Of a stretch of DNA of 64,000 nt, positions 37,447 through 50,597 are shown one piece after another. Position 1 is the first letter of the stretch, and every line of letters starts with the position of its first letter. The notes beneath the pieces are model-generated. The model did not search any database. It saw nothing but the letters and a program-made list of their open reading frames with translations, and was not told the DNA's origin. This DNA comes from Macrotrachela quadricornifera (taxonomy: Eukaryota > Rotifera > Eurotatoria > Philodinida > Philodinidae). Location: assembly GCA_022393335.1 (NCBI GenBank), contig JAJEKB010001195.1, forward strand, positions 552,789 to 616,788, in the 5' to 3' direction. Both the position numbers and the translations under genes were made by a program.

Positions 37447-38562
37447 ACTATACTATATATAAAACTAAATGAAAGTAGTCTTACATCATCGATTAAATTG
37501 TTTATACATTTTATGTTTAGTTTAAAGAAAAGAAAAGAGAAGAACAAGAAAAAAAAAGGTTTTATTGCTTCTAGAATCATCTATGGTAATGTCGATAGAA
37601 GCATTTTGCCTGTTCATTGCCTTTTACAGCTTATTCCTAATAAATGATAATATAATTGTGTTCTTGTTACTTGATTGTGCAAGATTACCATAAACTATGA
37701 TTCATTTCTTTTTGTTTTGTTTTTTTTTATCAATGCTGATGCAATGTCAAGGGAGTCATTTTGATAATTTCTTTTTTGAATAAATTAGGTGACATGCTAC
37801 AGATAATAGCTGACTCAGGCTTTATTAGCCGATTATGCATTTAGTTTATGATTTCGATCCTATCAATTCTATTCTGCAGTTTAGGTATATAATCCTCTAA
37901 ATTACATCGACAATCAAATGAAATACTTCCTATTGCTGACACATTTCTGCAAACATATGTTTGAGATAGAAAACGTTTTGGTTCTGCTGCATTCTAAACA
38001 CTTCACCAAAGTAATTATTGGAAAAATAAGAAGAATATATTACATTATACATCATATAAAAACATTCGCGACTTCTATATTGATTCAATATTTCGTATAG
38101 ATGTCGCTAGTGCGAAGTACATCTGTTAACAACTGCAAGAAACAAATCTCTTTAAAATTTTTGACAATGTACCAAGAGTGTGATAAAGATTACTTTGTCT
38201 TTGTTGTTAAAAATTCTTTTCTTAAAATCAAATGATTGTCTTTAAAAATTTATATAATACAACTGTTGCAATGAAATAGGATTTGACAGTTAAATGTTTG
38301 AAACTTTTAAAACTATTCTTGTGACAATTTTCTAATTTTTAGACGTAGAAGATGAACTTTTGGCTGAGACAATGATAACTCTTTTAAAAACATCCAAATA
38401 AGTTTTTATTAATTTTATCTTTTTTTTTGAAAATTTCTCACTTCAGATGTTTTCTCAATATCTCCTCATTCATACACAACATAATTTCTAAAATTTTTAT
38501 TAGAAGTACATTTTGAGGTGATGAATTCAACTATCATATCCAATCATACCTACGTTGTGACC
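37447..38562. other. Intergenic region
   Basis: A/T-rich sequence upstream of the metallophosphoesterase and leading into the first large inverted repeat. I see no exon or RNA gene. Confidence 0.55.
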
Positions 38563-39896
38563 AAATTTTACTAAAAGTATTATTATAGCTTTACTCTATC
38601 TATATATTAGGATGCAAAAATAGCTTATCTTCGATGTAGACTTTCTCCAGATCAATTCAATAGAATTTTATCATTTTTTTTACTCAATAACTACTAACTT
38701 CGTGTCATCCTCAAAATGTATTCAAAACTTTCACTTTATGAAATTTAATCTGACGATCATCATCATAAAATGGTACTACCTTTGTTGTAGTATATGGGAC
38801 AGAGGATTTTAAAAGATTTTCTCACAATTAGAAAACAAAGGTCGTTGGATGTGAAACTTGCAGCATTATAGAGATCGAATTTAGTAATCATTCTTGTGAA
38901 TTTCAGCTTGCTTGATAAATCTGTCATCTTATTTTAGTGTTTCACTCGATAGATACCTTCATGATCAATAAGAATAGGAATAATGAAATATCTGATTCAT
39001 TGAATTTTGACAGAATATTCATTTGATTTATTAATTATTGTATATATCATTCAACAAGAAATTTAATGTTGAATAAAGCTGTACACTTGATTTTAAGTTA
39101 AAATGAAAGTTTGATTATAAAATATTTACTAATCCTTCTATCAGACTACTAAAAATTCATATGCATCTCTTCATGTTTTGAATAATACTTCAAAAAATGT
39201 AGAATTTCATGGACTTTTATAAATTGTTTCATTATTTTAAAATGCTGTTGAACTTTACAAAAAAAACCGGTTTTCGTCAGTTCTCTACAATCTTCGTATC
39301 TTATATACACAATGTCTGATAGAAGAATTAATAAATATTTTATAATCAGAGTTTCATTTTAATTTAAAATCAAGTGTACAGCTTTATTCAACATTAAATT
39401 TCTTGTTGAATGATATATACAATAATTAATAAATCAAATGAATATTCTGTCAAAATTCAATGAATCAGATATTTCATTATTCCTATTCTTATTGATCATG
39501 AAGGTATCTATCGAGTGAAACACTAAAATAAGATGACAGATTTATCGAGCAAGCTGAAATTCACAAGAATGATTACTAAACTCGATCTCTATAATGCTGC
39601 AAGTTTCACATCCAACGACCTTTGTTTTCTAATTGTGAGAATATCTTTCAAAGTCCTCTGTCCTCTATACTACAACAAAGGTAGTACCATTTTTTCATGA
39701 TGATTGTCAGATTAAATTTCATAAAGTGAAAGTTTTGAATACATTTTGAGGATCACACGAAGTTAGTAGTTATCGAGAAAAAAATGATGAAATTCTATTG
39801 AATTGATCTGGAGAAAGTCTATATCGAAGATAAGCTATTTTTGCATCTTATTATATAGATAGAGTAAAGCTATAATAATAATTTTGGTGAAACTTA
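38563..39896. repeat. Large inverted repeat (foldback element) with 584-nt arms
   Basis: The left arm 38563-39146 and the right arm 39314-39896 are reverse complements along their whole length, with scattered substitutions and almost no length change, around a 167-nt unique centre. Example: AAGCTGTACACTTGATTTTA near 39,077 pairs with TAAAATCAAGTGTACAGCTT near 39,365. The arms contain no long open frame. The structure fits a foldback or MITE-like non-autonomous element or a locally inverted duplication. The transcript would form a long hairpin. Confidence 0.9.
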
Positions 39897-39908
39897 CGAG
39901 AGAACATA

Positions 39909-40501
39909 CGAAGATGTCCAAGCCGTTTAGACCACATCTGTTGAGTATATATAAATTTTAATGAGATATGAAAAGCTTAAAAATGATTCGTTCTTTCGCG
40001 TTTTTGCTCTCCAGATATCGAATTTTTCAGAAGTTTTCTTCAAAGAATCCTATATTCGTAGTAAAATCGTATTAAGAAATTTTGACTTGAGACATTGCCC
40101 ATATCAATCTTTTAAGTAGGGTAAGATATACACAAAATTTCAGAATTATTTATCATAGCTTTTAAGAGATATGCATTTCCTAAAGTATAACGTCTTTTCT
40201 AGAATATGTGTCGAAATGAACCTATATTTTAGGAAATGTATATCTCCTAAAGGTTATTTGAAATAATTCTGAAATTTTGCGTAAAACCTACGCTATTTGA
40301 GAAGTTAATATAGGGAATGTCTCAGATCAGAATTCGGTAATATGATTTTTCTATAAATGTGAAATTCTTTGGGAATACTCCTTAAAAAATCGATATCTGG
40401 GAAACAAAAATACGAAAAGATAAACCATCATTAGGCTTTTCATACCTGAATAGAGTCTACTTATGGCCAAAAGATGCGATCTAAACTGTTCGAACACCTC
40501 G
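39909..40501. repeat. Second, older inverted repeat with about 280-nt arms
   Basis: Arms 39909-40189 and 40223-40501 are reverse complements with many more differences than the preceding repeat, around a 33-nt centre. Shared blocks include CCAGATATCGA, the core AAAATTTCAGAATTATTT and CATTTCCTAAA. It begins 12 nt after the first inverted repeat ends. No coding potential is visible. Confidence 0.85.
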
Positions 40502-41584
40502 ATGTGTTTCCTCGTTAGTGAAGACAGTCATTGTTCATGGCACATGCTATGCCATCTATTATAAGGCATTATTATTGATTTGTATGAAATATTTGATCGC
40601 ATTTATAATGCTAGGATCTTATAAAGACAATATAGATGTGGGATTTTTATATACTAAAAATAATACAAAATGTATGGCAATATCAAATTTGAAAGCATAA
40701 GGCACCGATCAAATGGATATCGTGCATCTTACGAACTAAATGTAATTAAAAAAAACATGATGTTTAATAATTTTCGACCTCAATTGATTTTGTAATCTAA
40801 AATCTAATTCTTTTTCTGTAAGAAATATTGATTCTCAAAGAGATAAATAATGATTTTATGCTTAATTCTGAATTAATATTAATGGTTTATTCTGTCGTAT
40901 AGATGCATAATGAATAACAATCATTATTTTCACGTCAAAAATAATAAATCTTGACTTCAATCCTATGATAGTATAGTGTGATAAAAGTGTTGAAGTCATC
41001 AAGTTGTCCTATTTTAGTATAATTTGAGACTATTGTGAGTTAATGACGTTCTTTCACGCTATGATGCTTGAAGCAGAATAATATATTTTTCTTGACAGCT
41101 AATTTCTTAATGTCAATCATTAATGAGTTTAAAATGTAATTTGTGTGTAACATATACAAACAATATTTTCTTTAAGCCAATAAACCCACATACTGCAGAC
41201 AGTCTGTTGGTTTCCAAATGCAATATATGTGCATGTTATTAAATAGTTTTCAAAAGGTTATTGAGTATACATTTGTCTGATACTATAATTATCTTCTATC
41301 TGTTAAACGTAGAGACCCTATGATATAAGTCTTGAACGAGAAAAATGATTTTTTTTTCTATAAATACTTTTATCAGAATACATGCTCAAGTTCAATATTT
41401 ACACAATGTAGTCTCATTTGACACTTACAACAGTTTGAATATGTTGATAATATTTATGAGAAAAATAATTAAGTACTTAAAAGCATTCAATACAACAAAA
41501 TTGTACTTCATGCACATTTTTCAGTATTTCTTTTTCTATTGCGTTTTTCATTCTACGTCATTTCTTTGTTTTTATAATTGAGTG
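40502..41584. other. Intergenic region upstream of the secreted PAN protein gene
   Basis: A/T-rich sequence. An open frame at 41345-41581, in the same frame but closed by TGA immediately before the gene, has no coding character and is probably the 5' flank. Confidence 0.5.
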
Positions 41585-43025
41585 ATGACGTTCTTACAAA
41601 ATATCTGTGTTGTCTTTGCGATCACCATTGGTTTTTTAAAGCCCGATATGTCATCCATTATCAATTTATACAGTGCAGGGACTGATTTCATTCCAGTAAA
41701 TCCACACGAATGGCTGGGTGATTATTCATTAGAACAAACCCATTTAGGTTGTTCTTTTTTATGTCATCAAGATCCACAATGTCGCACTTTCGTAACCGAT
41801 CCACCAATATGCCGTTTATATGAAGGTTCTCGTAACACTGGACAAATTGTTTCTGCAATGTCAGCAAGCAGTAAAGTTGGTGAAATAATCTATGATAATA
41901 TTAATTTAACATCAGCATACAATCAAACATGTGATCATTGCTATCCAGATAGATATCTTGTATGCAAAAATGATCGATGCCAATGTCCACCAAATACATT
42001 TTGGAATGATAAAGATCAGTGTATGAATCAGCAATTTGTTGATTCATCATTATCATGTGAAAAAGATAGCTGGTGCCGCCAAGACATGAATATAACCTGC
42101 TATTGTAAAAAGTGTCAATGTCCATTAGGAACTTTCTGGGAGAATAAGATGTGCATTCCTCAATTCTTGGAAGGTGCATCTTGCAACATGAGTAATCAAT
42201 GTCGAAACGATCTACAGTTAGTTTGTTCAAGAATAAATAAAACATGCATAGGTATGTTTGAAAATTTTTATTAGAACTGATTTTGATACACATGTTTTGA
42301 TTGATGCATAAATTCTCCATTCAAACTAAGAGCTGGATAAGAATCCTTACTCTATCAATAGTTCATAGAATCAATATAGGTTACTTTTAATGTATCCATT
42401 GTACATTCTTTTACTATGCCACTTTTCGAAAAATTAGGTGCCGTTTTTTTCTTGAATAATAAATAGATTATGATTTTTCGTATACAGATCATTGGTAAAC
42501 TTTTTAAGTGATGTTTAATTTAATTTTTGCTCATTTTAACTTTAGCAGAATATAAGTTTTCATTTAGGTTTATCTTCACAAAGAATTAATGTTATAGATG
42601 CAATTATTCCAGTCAAATTTTCATATCTTAGTGAAACACTTGTTGCAAGTGGTGAGGAATGGTGGACAGCATTTGATGGTAATATGTATTCTGGATGGAA
42701 TTCTTATATGGGTGGTGAACCTAATCTGATGTTTGTAACATTTGATGATGAATATCTGTTGACTTCGATGCAACTTACGGTCTACGGTGATCAAGTGCAT
42801 GATCCAAAAATAATTGAACTCTATTTAGATGAAAATGCAACATGTCTTGTGGCAAATTTTTCATTTCCTTTAGCACCTGGAACTTTCTACACCTATCCAG
42901 CTTCATCCTTGTCTAGTCTTAGCATGCCAATTGTAACCAAGTATCTGTTAATAAATATTCCTGAACGTCAAACAAATTGGCAAACTTATTTAACTGAATT
43001 ACCATTCTATGGAATACCTTATTAA
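41585..43025 (+). CDS. Secreted modular protein: PAN/apple-like, cysteine-rich repeats and a discoidin-like C-terminal domain
   Basis: Two exons (41585-42251 and 42568-43025) join in phase 1 to 374 residues. The ATG at 41585 starts a signal peptide, MTFLQNICVVFAITIGFL. Residues about 35-95 hold a PAN/apple-like core (CSFLCHQDPQCRTF then CRLYEG). Residues about 115-222 carry three EGF/EB-like cysteine repeats of the form C...LVCxxxxCxCPxxTFW. The C-terminal 150 residues look like an F5/8-type (discoidin) beta-sandwich, from EEWWTAFDGNMYSGWN to TKYLLINIPE. N-glycosylation sites are frequent. The layout suggests an extracellular adhesion or lectin-like protein. The exact ligand is unknown. Codon choice is less A/T-extreme than in neighbouring genes. 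The gene sits alone between repeat-rich regions. Confidence 0.8.
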
Positions 43026-44883
43026 ACAATCTTAACAATTCTCAAAATGACTGCTTTTAAAACATTCGAAATGAAACATAAAATAGTTGTTTTTAATGAC
43101 TGTCTTTATATAATCAATAAATAATTAAAATAAATGAATAATATATTAATCAATAGTGTGTATGACACAGTACCACGTCATCTCAAAATAATTGTAAATC
43201 AATTTGAAAATTTTACAGTAGTGATTTATTCATTAATGGATTGAATCAAAAATGTTTCTGAAAAAATAGTTAGATTAAAGGATGTTTCAATTGGCAATCA
43301 TTAGTTTGAAGCTAAGTCGTAAGAAAAAAAATCATCATTTCACTATCGCTAAATAGATTAAAAAAAGTTTAGCTAGAAAAAAAATAATTTCTCAGCTTTC
43401 ATTTTAATTATTTTCTGTTACCAAAAGTATAAAATTTTGTAGAAGAAATTTACATAAAACCTAACTATTCTTATGTAGTGAGTACAATTTGCATACACAA
43501 AACAATCAATATGAGATGCTTTCGAATTCTTCCATTCATGTCAATAGAATTCTATTAATTTCCTTGAAATACTTCAATTTCTTCATGCGATTGAATTCCT
43601 CGATCTCTTACAACTCTTTGATCCTCTTAAATTTCAGGAATTCTATAGGATTCCCAATTTCTAGATAGTGGATATATTTCATTCAGTTGTATTCTTTATT
43701 GTAATACTCTCGATAACAGAGCAACATTCAAAACGATGATTAATGTTACAAGGAAGACTTTACTAAAAATAATATTACGAAGTATTAAAATATTATAACT
43801 TTGAGTCAATAGTGGCACACTTCCATAGATTTATTTAGTGCTAGATGGTATTCAAGTTTCATTTGACTATGAAATGCGGAGCGAAGCTCGAAATTTCGAT
43901 ACACAAGCAATCGAAAAATCGTCAAATCAATGCATTAATAATTATATATGAAACCATCTTTTAAAGCCCACTAACGTCCAAAAAAAATTAATTTTATTCA
44001 AATTTATTGATTTTGTCATTTATAGGACGTTAGATACAGAAAAATATTTGCTATCGAATGCAGTATGGTTTTTTGATTTTACGATGAATTTTAAGAGAGA
44101 GTCCATGAAAAAACCGACCTTTTTTCAGAAGGCTAGTATCTGTCAAATTTTATTTTGTTTTTCTTTGTATGCTAGATCTATGGAGCATGTTATGAAACTA
44201 AGAAAGCCAAAATATCTCGTTTTAAACATGTTCCCTTGAGAAGATTCAGGTCAAACAAGTTCCATCTCTAAGAATAAATATGTGTTTTTAGCTGTTTGTA
44301 GTCATTCTTAGTGCTTAATCGAATTTTTTTGATCAAAAGTCCGACAAAGCTGGTTTATGTGCCATTCACTAGAGGAAGTGAAAGCCTACAAATAGTGTTA
44401 TTTTGAACCGATTTGATACTATACTTGACTCACCAGGTTTAAAATCTTTGAAAATTATGGAACCCTTAGTATGGCCATTTTTCAAGTATCTCGCATAATT
44501 TGACATGTTATTTTAGAGACTCTACGACGTTTTTTTTTGTTTGCTATACGCACGAATCAATTTTAAATCGAATGATGTATAAAATATTAAATGAAAATTA
44601 TCAGAACAGGCCTCCAAATGTGACGATGTATGATATAGAAAAAGTAACATGTTTATAAAATAGATACAGTTTTTTGCTGGAAAGCTTTATTTTACCAAAA
44701 ATATCTAACAAATCAATGTTCAGCAATACAAACTGACTTGGATTTCATGTTGAAACAGAGATTCTCAGTCAAATTTAAATGTATTGATCATGAATATCTA
44801 GCATGTATTCGTCAAATACATTCTGTAGTTTTTGCCATGTATTTTGATAATTTTTGCACAAGAAAATTAGAAACTGATTCAAA
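43026..44883. other. Intergenic, repeat-bearing region
   Basis: No gene is seen. Around 43,967-44,035 a short inverted repeat, CTAACGTCC and GGACGTTAG, flanks a T/A-rich loop. The frame at 44048-44239 is not convincing as coding. Confidence 0.5.
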
Positions 44884-45255
44884 ATTAATAACATATTCAG
44901 AATCAACATAAAAGCTGAATGTATTAGCAAGTATTTTGAATTTTTTTGGGTGGTTTTGTTTTTTATCGAAAAATTTACCGTAGTCTTATTCAGAGGTTTA
45001 TTGGAAGAATTGATTCCTGACAAAACTCTGTTTTTATGAGTCCGAAACCTTCTATTTTGTGTCTCAGTAGCATTTTAAAGCCTTAGAATTTTGTTTCGAG
45101 TGTTAAAATATTTTATTAAATATATTGATTTTTACTAAAAAATTCCTGAGGGGGACCACAGTAAATTTTTCGATACAGAATAAAGTCGTCAAAAAAATTC
45201 AAAATACTTACTAATACACTCAGCTTTTTATGCTGATTCCGAATGTATTATTAGC
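44884..45255. repeat. Inverted repeat with about 102-nt arms
   Basis: The left arm 44884-44985 and right arm 45154-45255 are reverse complements with some substitutions, around a 168-nt centre. Shared blocks include AAGTATTTTGAATTTTTTT and ATCGAAAAATTTAC. It has the same architecture as the other foldback repeats in the window, with shorter arms. Confidence 0.75.
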
Positions 45256-47573
45256 ATGCTGGCTATTCCAATGAGAAAAACATAGTACTTGCCCTATGTC
45301 CACTTTTTATTTTCTCGTTGATTATATAATATATTATTTTTCCAGTGTATTACGTTTACATATTACAAAAATAAGTTTTAAATATATCTTCAATGTTTTT
45401 TTATGCAACATATAATTCAATTGTCTCCCTTAGATCAGGGCCTTCTTTTGTTTTCATTTACATGAGTAAAGAAGAAAAGTTTGTTTTATATTGAAACGTT
45501 TTTTGTAATAAAAACATCTGAAATTGACCATTCACTTTTTTCTCAAATAAAGACAAAGTGCTATGTTTTTTAGGATTTTATTATGTTTAGTGCATCATAT
45601 GCTGTTCAACCTAGAATATCGTACCGATACGTTCCAAGAATTCTAACACAGTCAACTAGTTGCATCTAGCAAATTCTAGCTCCAAATATCATATGATGCA
45701 CTGGACAGTCAACGTGTTAATAATAGTACTGAAAATTTTGAAAGCGTCTTTAAATTTATTACATACAGAAACGCGATAGTATTAATTTAAAAATGGATAA
45801 TAATAAATAATATGTTCCACTATATATGATGTGAAAAAAACAAATAACAAGAATGACGCTTATATATTGTATACATATAAGAAAAGTAAGATTATCACAT
45901 GTAATAGACGTAAGGTTTTCCAATCATTATAACTTTTTCATATCATACCCGTAAATATTTGTATCCTTTTATTCAGGATAGTTGATATTCCGAAATGAAA
46001 TCAATCTAGTTTTATTTTGTAGTCTACATAAATAAAAACAGCTTACTGAAAATGGCTATAATTGTATCACGAAGATGTCATTTTGTTATAAAGTACTGTA
46101 TACATTTTCAATACATTACATATTTCTATTTATTTTCCCAAACAAAGGTTTTGATATATATATCCTCACCAATACAAAACTCCCAGTAACATTTTTATCG
46201 AAACGACTTAAATGAATCTTCTATTATAAATCTATAGATATGAGCGCAATTCACCAATGATTTTATTTTAAGTTACACGACTACATAATTTATATATTGA
46301 TGTTCAACAGAATACAGTGTACCAGTTGTCTGTAACTCATACAGATTATTACTACATTTTGAATTTTTTTTTATGTTACATAATCATTAGAATTCTGAGA
46401 TTATTATACTATATCATTAGATTTGTACACCTCTTTATTAATCACATAATAGTTTCATTGAACCTTTTCGAAGGAATAATACTTTCGATTTGAATAAATA
46501 GTGCAATGTCTATAAGATTTGCAAAAATTACATTTTTAGATAATATATTAAGCGTATTATATGAAAGAAACAATTACAATAAACAATATCATTTGTATGG
46601 TGCAGCAATAACTGATAAACATTTTTGCTCTATATTTAAAATCTTTTCAAATGCAGAGAAAAATTTAATAGAATATCACTTGTACTTTATAAAAGTTTAT
46701 CTACATCAATGAATCAATATGTTGAGTACATTAGAAAAATATAGTTACATTTGCATTATAGCTTTATTTTAAACTTCCTTTATATTATCCATATTTTCTG
46801 ATAAGGTCTAGTTAAAAAATTTCTCTTTATGATTAATTTAAGTAAAAATCATAGAGAAATACGATATAATCGTTATCCTGTCAACATATTGTTTGAGCAC
46901 TTGAATGATTAATATTATAAAATATATATTAATATTGAAAGGATATCTCCATTGTCGACAGCAATTGAGATAAGATGAAAGAATAATATTAACATTCAGA
47001 CTCATAATATGATAAAGAACAAAGATTCAAAGCATAAACATATGCCACAGATAAGAATTAATCAGTATCTAACACAGCAGGAGAAGAGAAATGTAATTAT
47101 AAATATTTAAAAAAATTTAATAAATTAATTTATTTAATGTTTTGTTACATTCCTTGTTATTCTGCAATATTTTTACATCCAAATTTCTATAATAAACGAT
47201 GGTACAAATAGTAAAAATTATTCATTTGATACTGCTGTCAAATTTAAAAAAGAGAAACAATAAAAATATCAAAATTAAATCATCATCCAATTACTGAAAA
47301 TAAAATTGTGAAAAACTAAAATATACATAACAAAGTAACAGGCAAAATATTGTTATTGAAAGGTAATAAAAAAAAACAAACAAACAAAAAAATTCACAAA
47401 TCTCATACATATATATGTATTGTTCAAAAAGCTATACACTGGGCTTTATTGTCAATATAGTCACCGTTATCAAAAGCACATATATAAAAAAAAACAAGAT
47501 GACTAGTGGAATGAGGAATTGTCGAAGGAGTGAGTAAATAAATAAACAAGTTTTAATATAATATAAACTAAAA
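45256..47573. other. Intergenic region
   Basis: A/T-rich sequence with no credible exon. It contains the small inverted repeat at 45589-45702 and leads to the 3' end of the GPCR gene. Confidence 0.5.
45589..45702. repeat. Small inverted repeat (114 nt)
   Basis: The 13-nt ends AGTGCATCATATG (45589-45601) and CATATGATGCACT (45690-45702) are perfect reverse complements, and weaker complementarity extends about 15 nt further in (CTAGAAT/ATTCTAG). This fits a small MITE or a hairpin. Confidence 0.65.
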
Positions 47574-50500
47574 TCAAGAATGATTTTCATGTAATGTAAT
47601 TATTGGTTTTTTTACAGTTGATAATTCAATTGGTGTATCATCTTGATCATAAAGTAATGAACTCATTTCAACAATTGTTGCTCGATTAGGAATACCATTT
47701 GATACAAGATATTCAAGTTCATTAAATGCTTCTAATGTTGGACGTTGATTTGCTAATGTTTGCATTTCAAATGTATCAGTACTTTCACTTTTTTTTGCTT
47801 TATGAGTCATTTTAGGTAAAACTGCATCATAAGAAAGATAACCATTACGATGTAATTGATTTGAATATGGTGTAACACTTGCTTGTCGTGATTGTGCTTG
47901 TGGTGTAAATTTAGTATTCATTGAATAAGTAGATTTACTAATAGATGTACGAATTTTATTACCGAATAATAATGAAAAACATTTACAATTATTATAATGA
48001 AGAATTTCAAAGAAAGCATTTCGAAATTCTCTAAATAAATAAATAATATTGCATGATAAAAATGTTCATAGAAATGAAATTGAATATAATAAGAAGATTT
48101 ATAAAATTTGATAGAATTATGAAATTCTATATATAGATATGAATTTACGATATTTAGATATTTTACTAGGTCAAAGTGTTTTTATATTGCACAAATCATT
48201 ATCTTATATTTCATAATTAATGTTTTCGATAAACAAAAATTATACTGTTAAAGAAATATTTCTTTTAAAATACTATTAACTTTGTAAATATATAATATAC
48301 ATTTTATTGGATGTTGAAAAAAGTGAGAAAAAAAGTTCTTTATAGGATAGAAAAGCTCTTGTAAACATTTTTTTTCAATATTAGATAGTTATATTGATTG
48401 AAGAAAAGAAGTTTTATTGAATTTTTTCTGTCATTTCCACCGTGAAATTTCTTTTATCGAAATATACGATCAATAATTAAATTATAAATATTAATAAGAT
48501 GTTTTTTATAATCATATTGGAGCAAATATCATATTGATTTATATGTGTGAATCAATTATATGATAAAACGAGAATTTTTTTTGTATATACAATTTAAATG
48601 TAAATTTTTCGAAAAATTGATATGACATGAAGCAAAAAAAAGTCATCTAAGGATGAATTTGTTTTTCTGTTTAAGATTAATTCCGAATGTATCTTTTTGT
48701 TTTTGATGACTATAAAGTAGAAGGGAGATTAATTCATATATTAAGCATCATTTTTTCCAATTCCCATAACACAATATGCCAAAAAGTTCAAGTTTTTGAA
48801 TAATTCATAAAGAAATATGATAAAGATTCATCATGGAAATAAGTTTTTTTCTCTTTCTATGAGATTTCGAAATTGACATGAAAGACAAGAAAAACACATT
48901 CTGATGTACATATCTGCTTTAATAATAATTCAATATCTATAAATGATTATCTTAATCAAGAAAATATTCATTCTTATGATGCTTGGAAAACTAAACGTCA
49001 TTCATTAATCATAACCTTTTTTTTTTCATCAAATAATTCATTATTATCATCCAACTGATGAATTGACATTTTCTTTTTTTTTCTTTGCAACAAAATCTAT
49101 TTCTTATCTCGAATATTAATTGATACGAATTTATGACATACAACAAGAAACTCCGATAAGTTTTATAGCATCGACGTCGTTAAAATCTCAATGTATTAGT
49201 TATTACCATACAATAGATTCTTTTTTCCATGTCGTATACTCTTTTCTTTTCAATTCTTTCCGAAATAAAGAACGAACGGATATATTTTCTTTCGGATAAT
49301 TACGCAGTTTAATAAGAAATAAAGTACAATAACTTACTTATTTGAAAATGCATAAATTACTGGATTACAAAACGAATTAGCATAACCTAAATACATTGAT
49401 AAATATTTTTCTAAATAAAAAAAACAAAAAAAAAACCTACCAATCCATGTTATATAACGTTCTAAAGATGGATTTACACATACATAATCACAATAAGCAA
49501 ATCGAAGATACATAATAAAAAACGGTAACCAACAAGCAACAAATACACCAACAACAATACCTTAAAATATAAATAATTTTATTACATTTTCTTTAATTTT
49601 TTTGTCTTGTTCGTACCCAACGTTCTTATAGCTTTAATATTTTTTTTCCATTTAGAACTTTCTAATACAAATTTTTCATTACTATGTAAACGTTTAATAA
49701 TACTTTCAAGTTTTTGTAATTCATGTGAATGTTTTCGTGCTGTTATAAATATTCGACCATAAAGAAAAAGTATTATTATAAGTGGAATATAAAATGATGT
49801 TGATGATGATATTATCGAATAAATACGATTTGGTCTCATACCACATTCAGTCGAATTAGATGAATCACCAGTAGTTTTTGATTGACTATAAACACCTAAT
49901 AAAACTGGACCATAAGAAAGAAGAACACTAATCAACCATATACAACCGATTATAATAAATATTGTTCGTTTAGTCATTTTTTGTTTATATTTAAGTGGAT
50001 TTTCGATAGCAACATATCGATCAAAACTGACAGCAACTGAAATATGAGATAAGAAAATTATCTAAGTAGTCAAAATCAATTTTTCTAATAAATCAAAAAA
50101 AAAATAATTATATAAAAATTTTTTATACAACACCTACCAAGATGTAAAATAGATGCTGTACAAAACGTTATATCATTTGCTACCCAAACATTACAAAAAA
50201 CTCTTCCAAATATCCATTTTTGTTTTATTTCATATATAAATCCTGGTATCATAACTGTTGTTGTAACAAGTAAATCAGCAATTGCAAGTGACATAAGTAT
50301 AAAATTTGTTGGATGACGTAAACGTTGAACACGACATATTGCCGTGACAACAATGACATTTCCAATAATACTTAATAGAATGATGATTGAATAAGTCTTT
50401 ATTAGAAAAAGACGATAGGAAAAAAAATTCAATATTCAAAAATAAAAGAAAATTTTTCTTTCTTCACTTACTATAATTCCAATAATAAGTTCTCCAGTAC

Positions 50501-50597
50501 GTGAAGTTTGGATTGTATTTGGTAAATTATCAATAAGAAATATATTTTGTTTAGATGTTATATTATTACTATCGTCTGTTTGATTGATATTCATCAT
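47574..50597 (-). CDS. Rhodopsin-family GPCR, biogenic-amine receptor type
   Basis: Seven-transmembrane receptor in several exons, starting at the double ATG at 50597. Landmarks in order: TM1 with LSIIGNVIVV; TM2 MSLAIADLLV; TM3 VWVANDITFCTASILHL, whose Asp is the amine-binding position 3.32, then FDRYVAI with the DRY motif split by an intron; ECL2 cysteine in STECGMRP; TM5 SSSTSFYIPL; TM6 FVACWLPFF; TM7 TWIGYANSFCNPVIYAFSNK, restored when the acceptor ATGTATTTAG is used; then the helix-8 segment EFRNAFFEIL. The FxxCWxPFF and WIGYxNSxxNPxIY patterns and Asp3.32 mark an aminergic receptor (serotonin, octopamine/tyramine or dopamine). The ligand cannot be decided. The third loop is short. A 1.3-kb intron (48031-49336) separates TM7 from the 150-residue cytoplasmic tail. 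Confidence 0.9.

Noticed and set aside
41901..42320. 139-codon minus-strand open frame
   Set aside because: Antisense shadow of the cysteine-rich exon of the secreted protein; it has no start context or domain.
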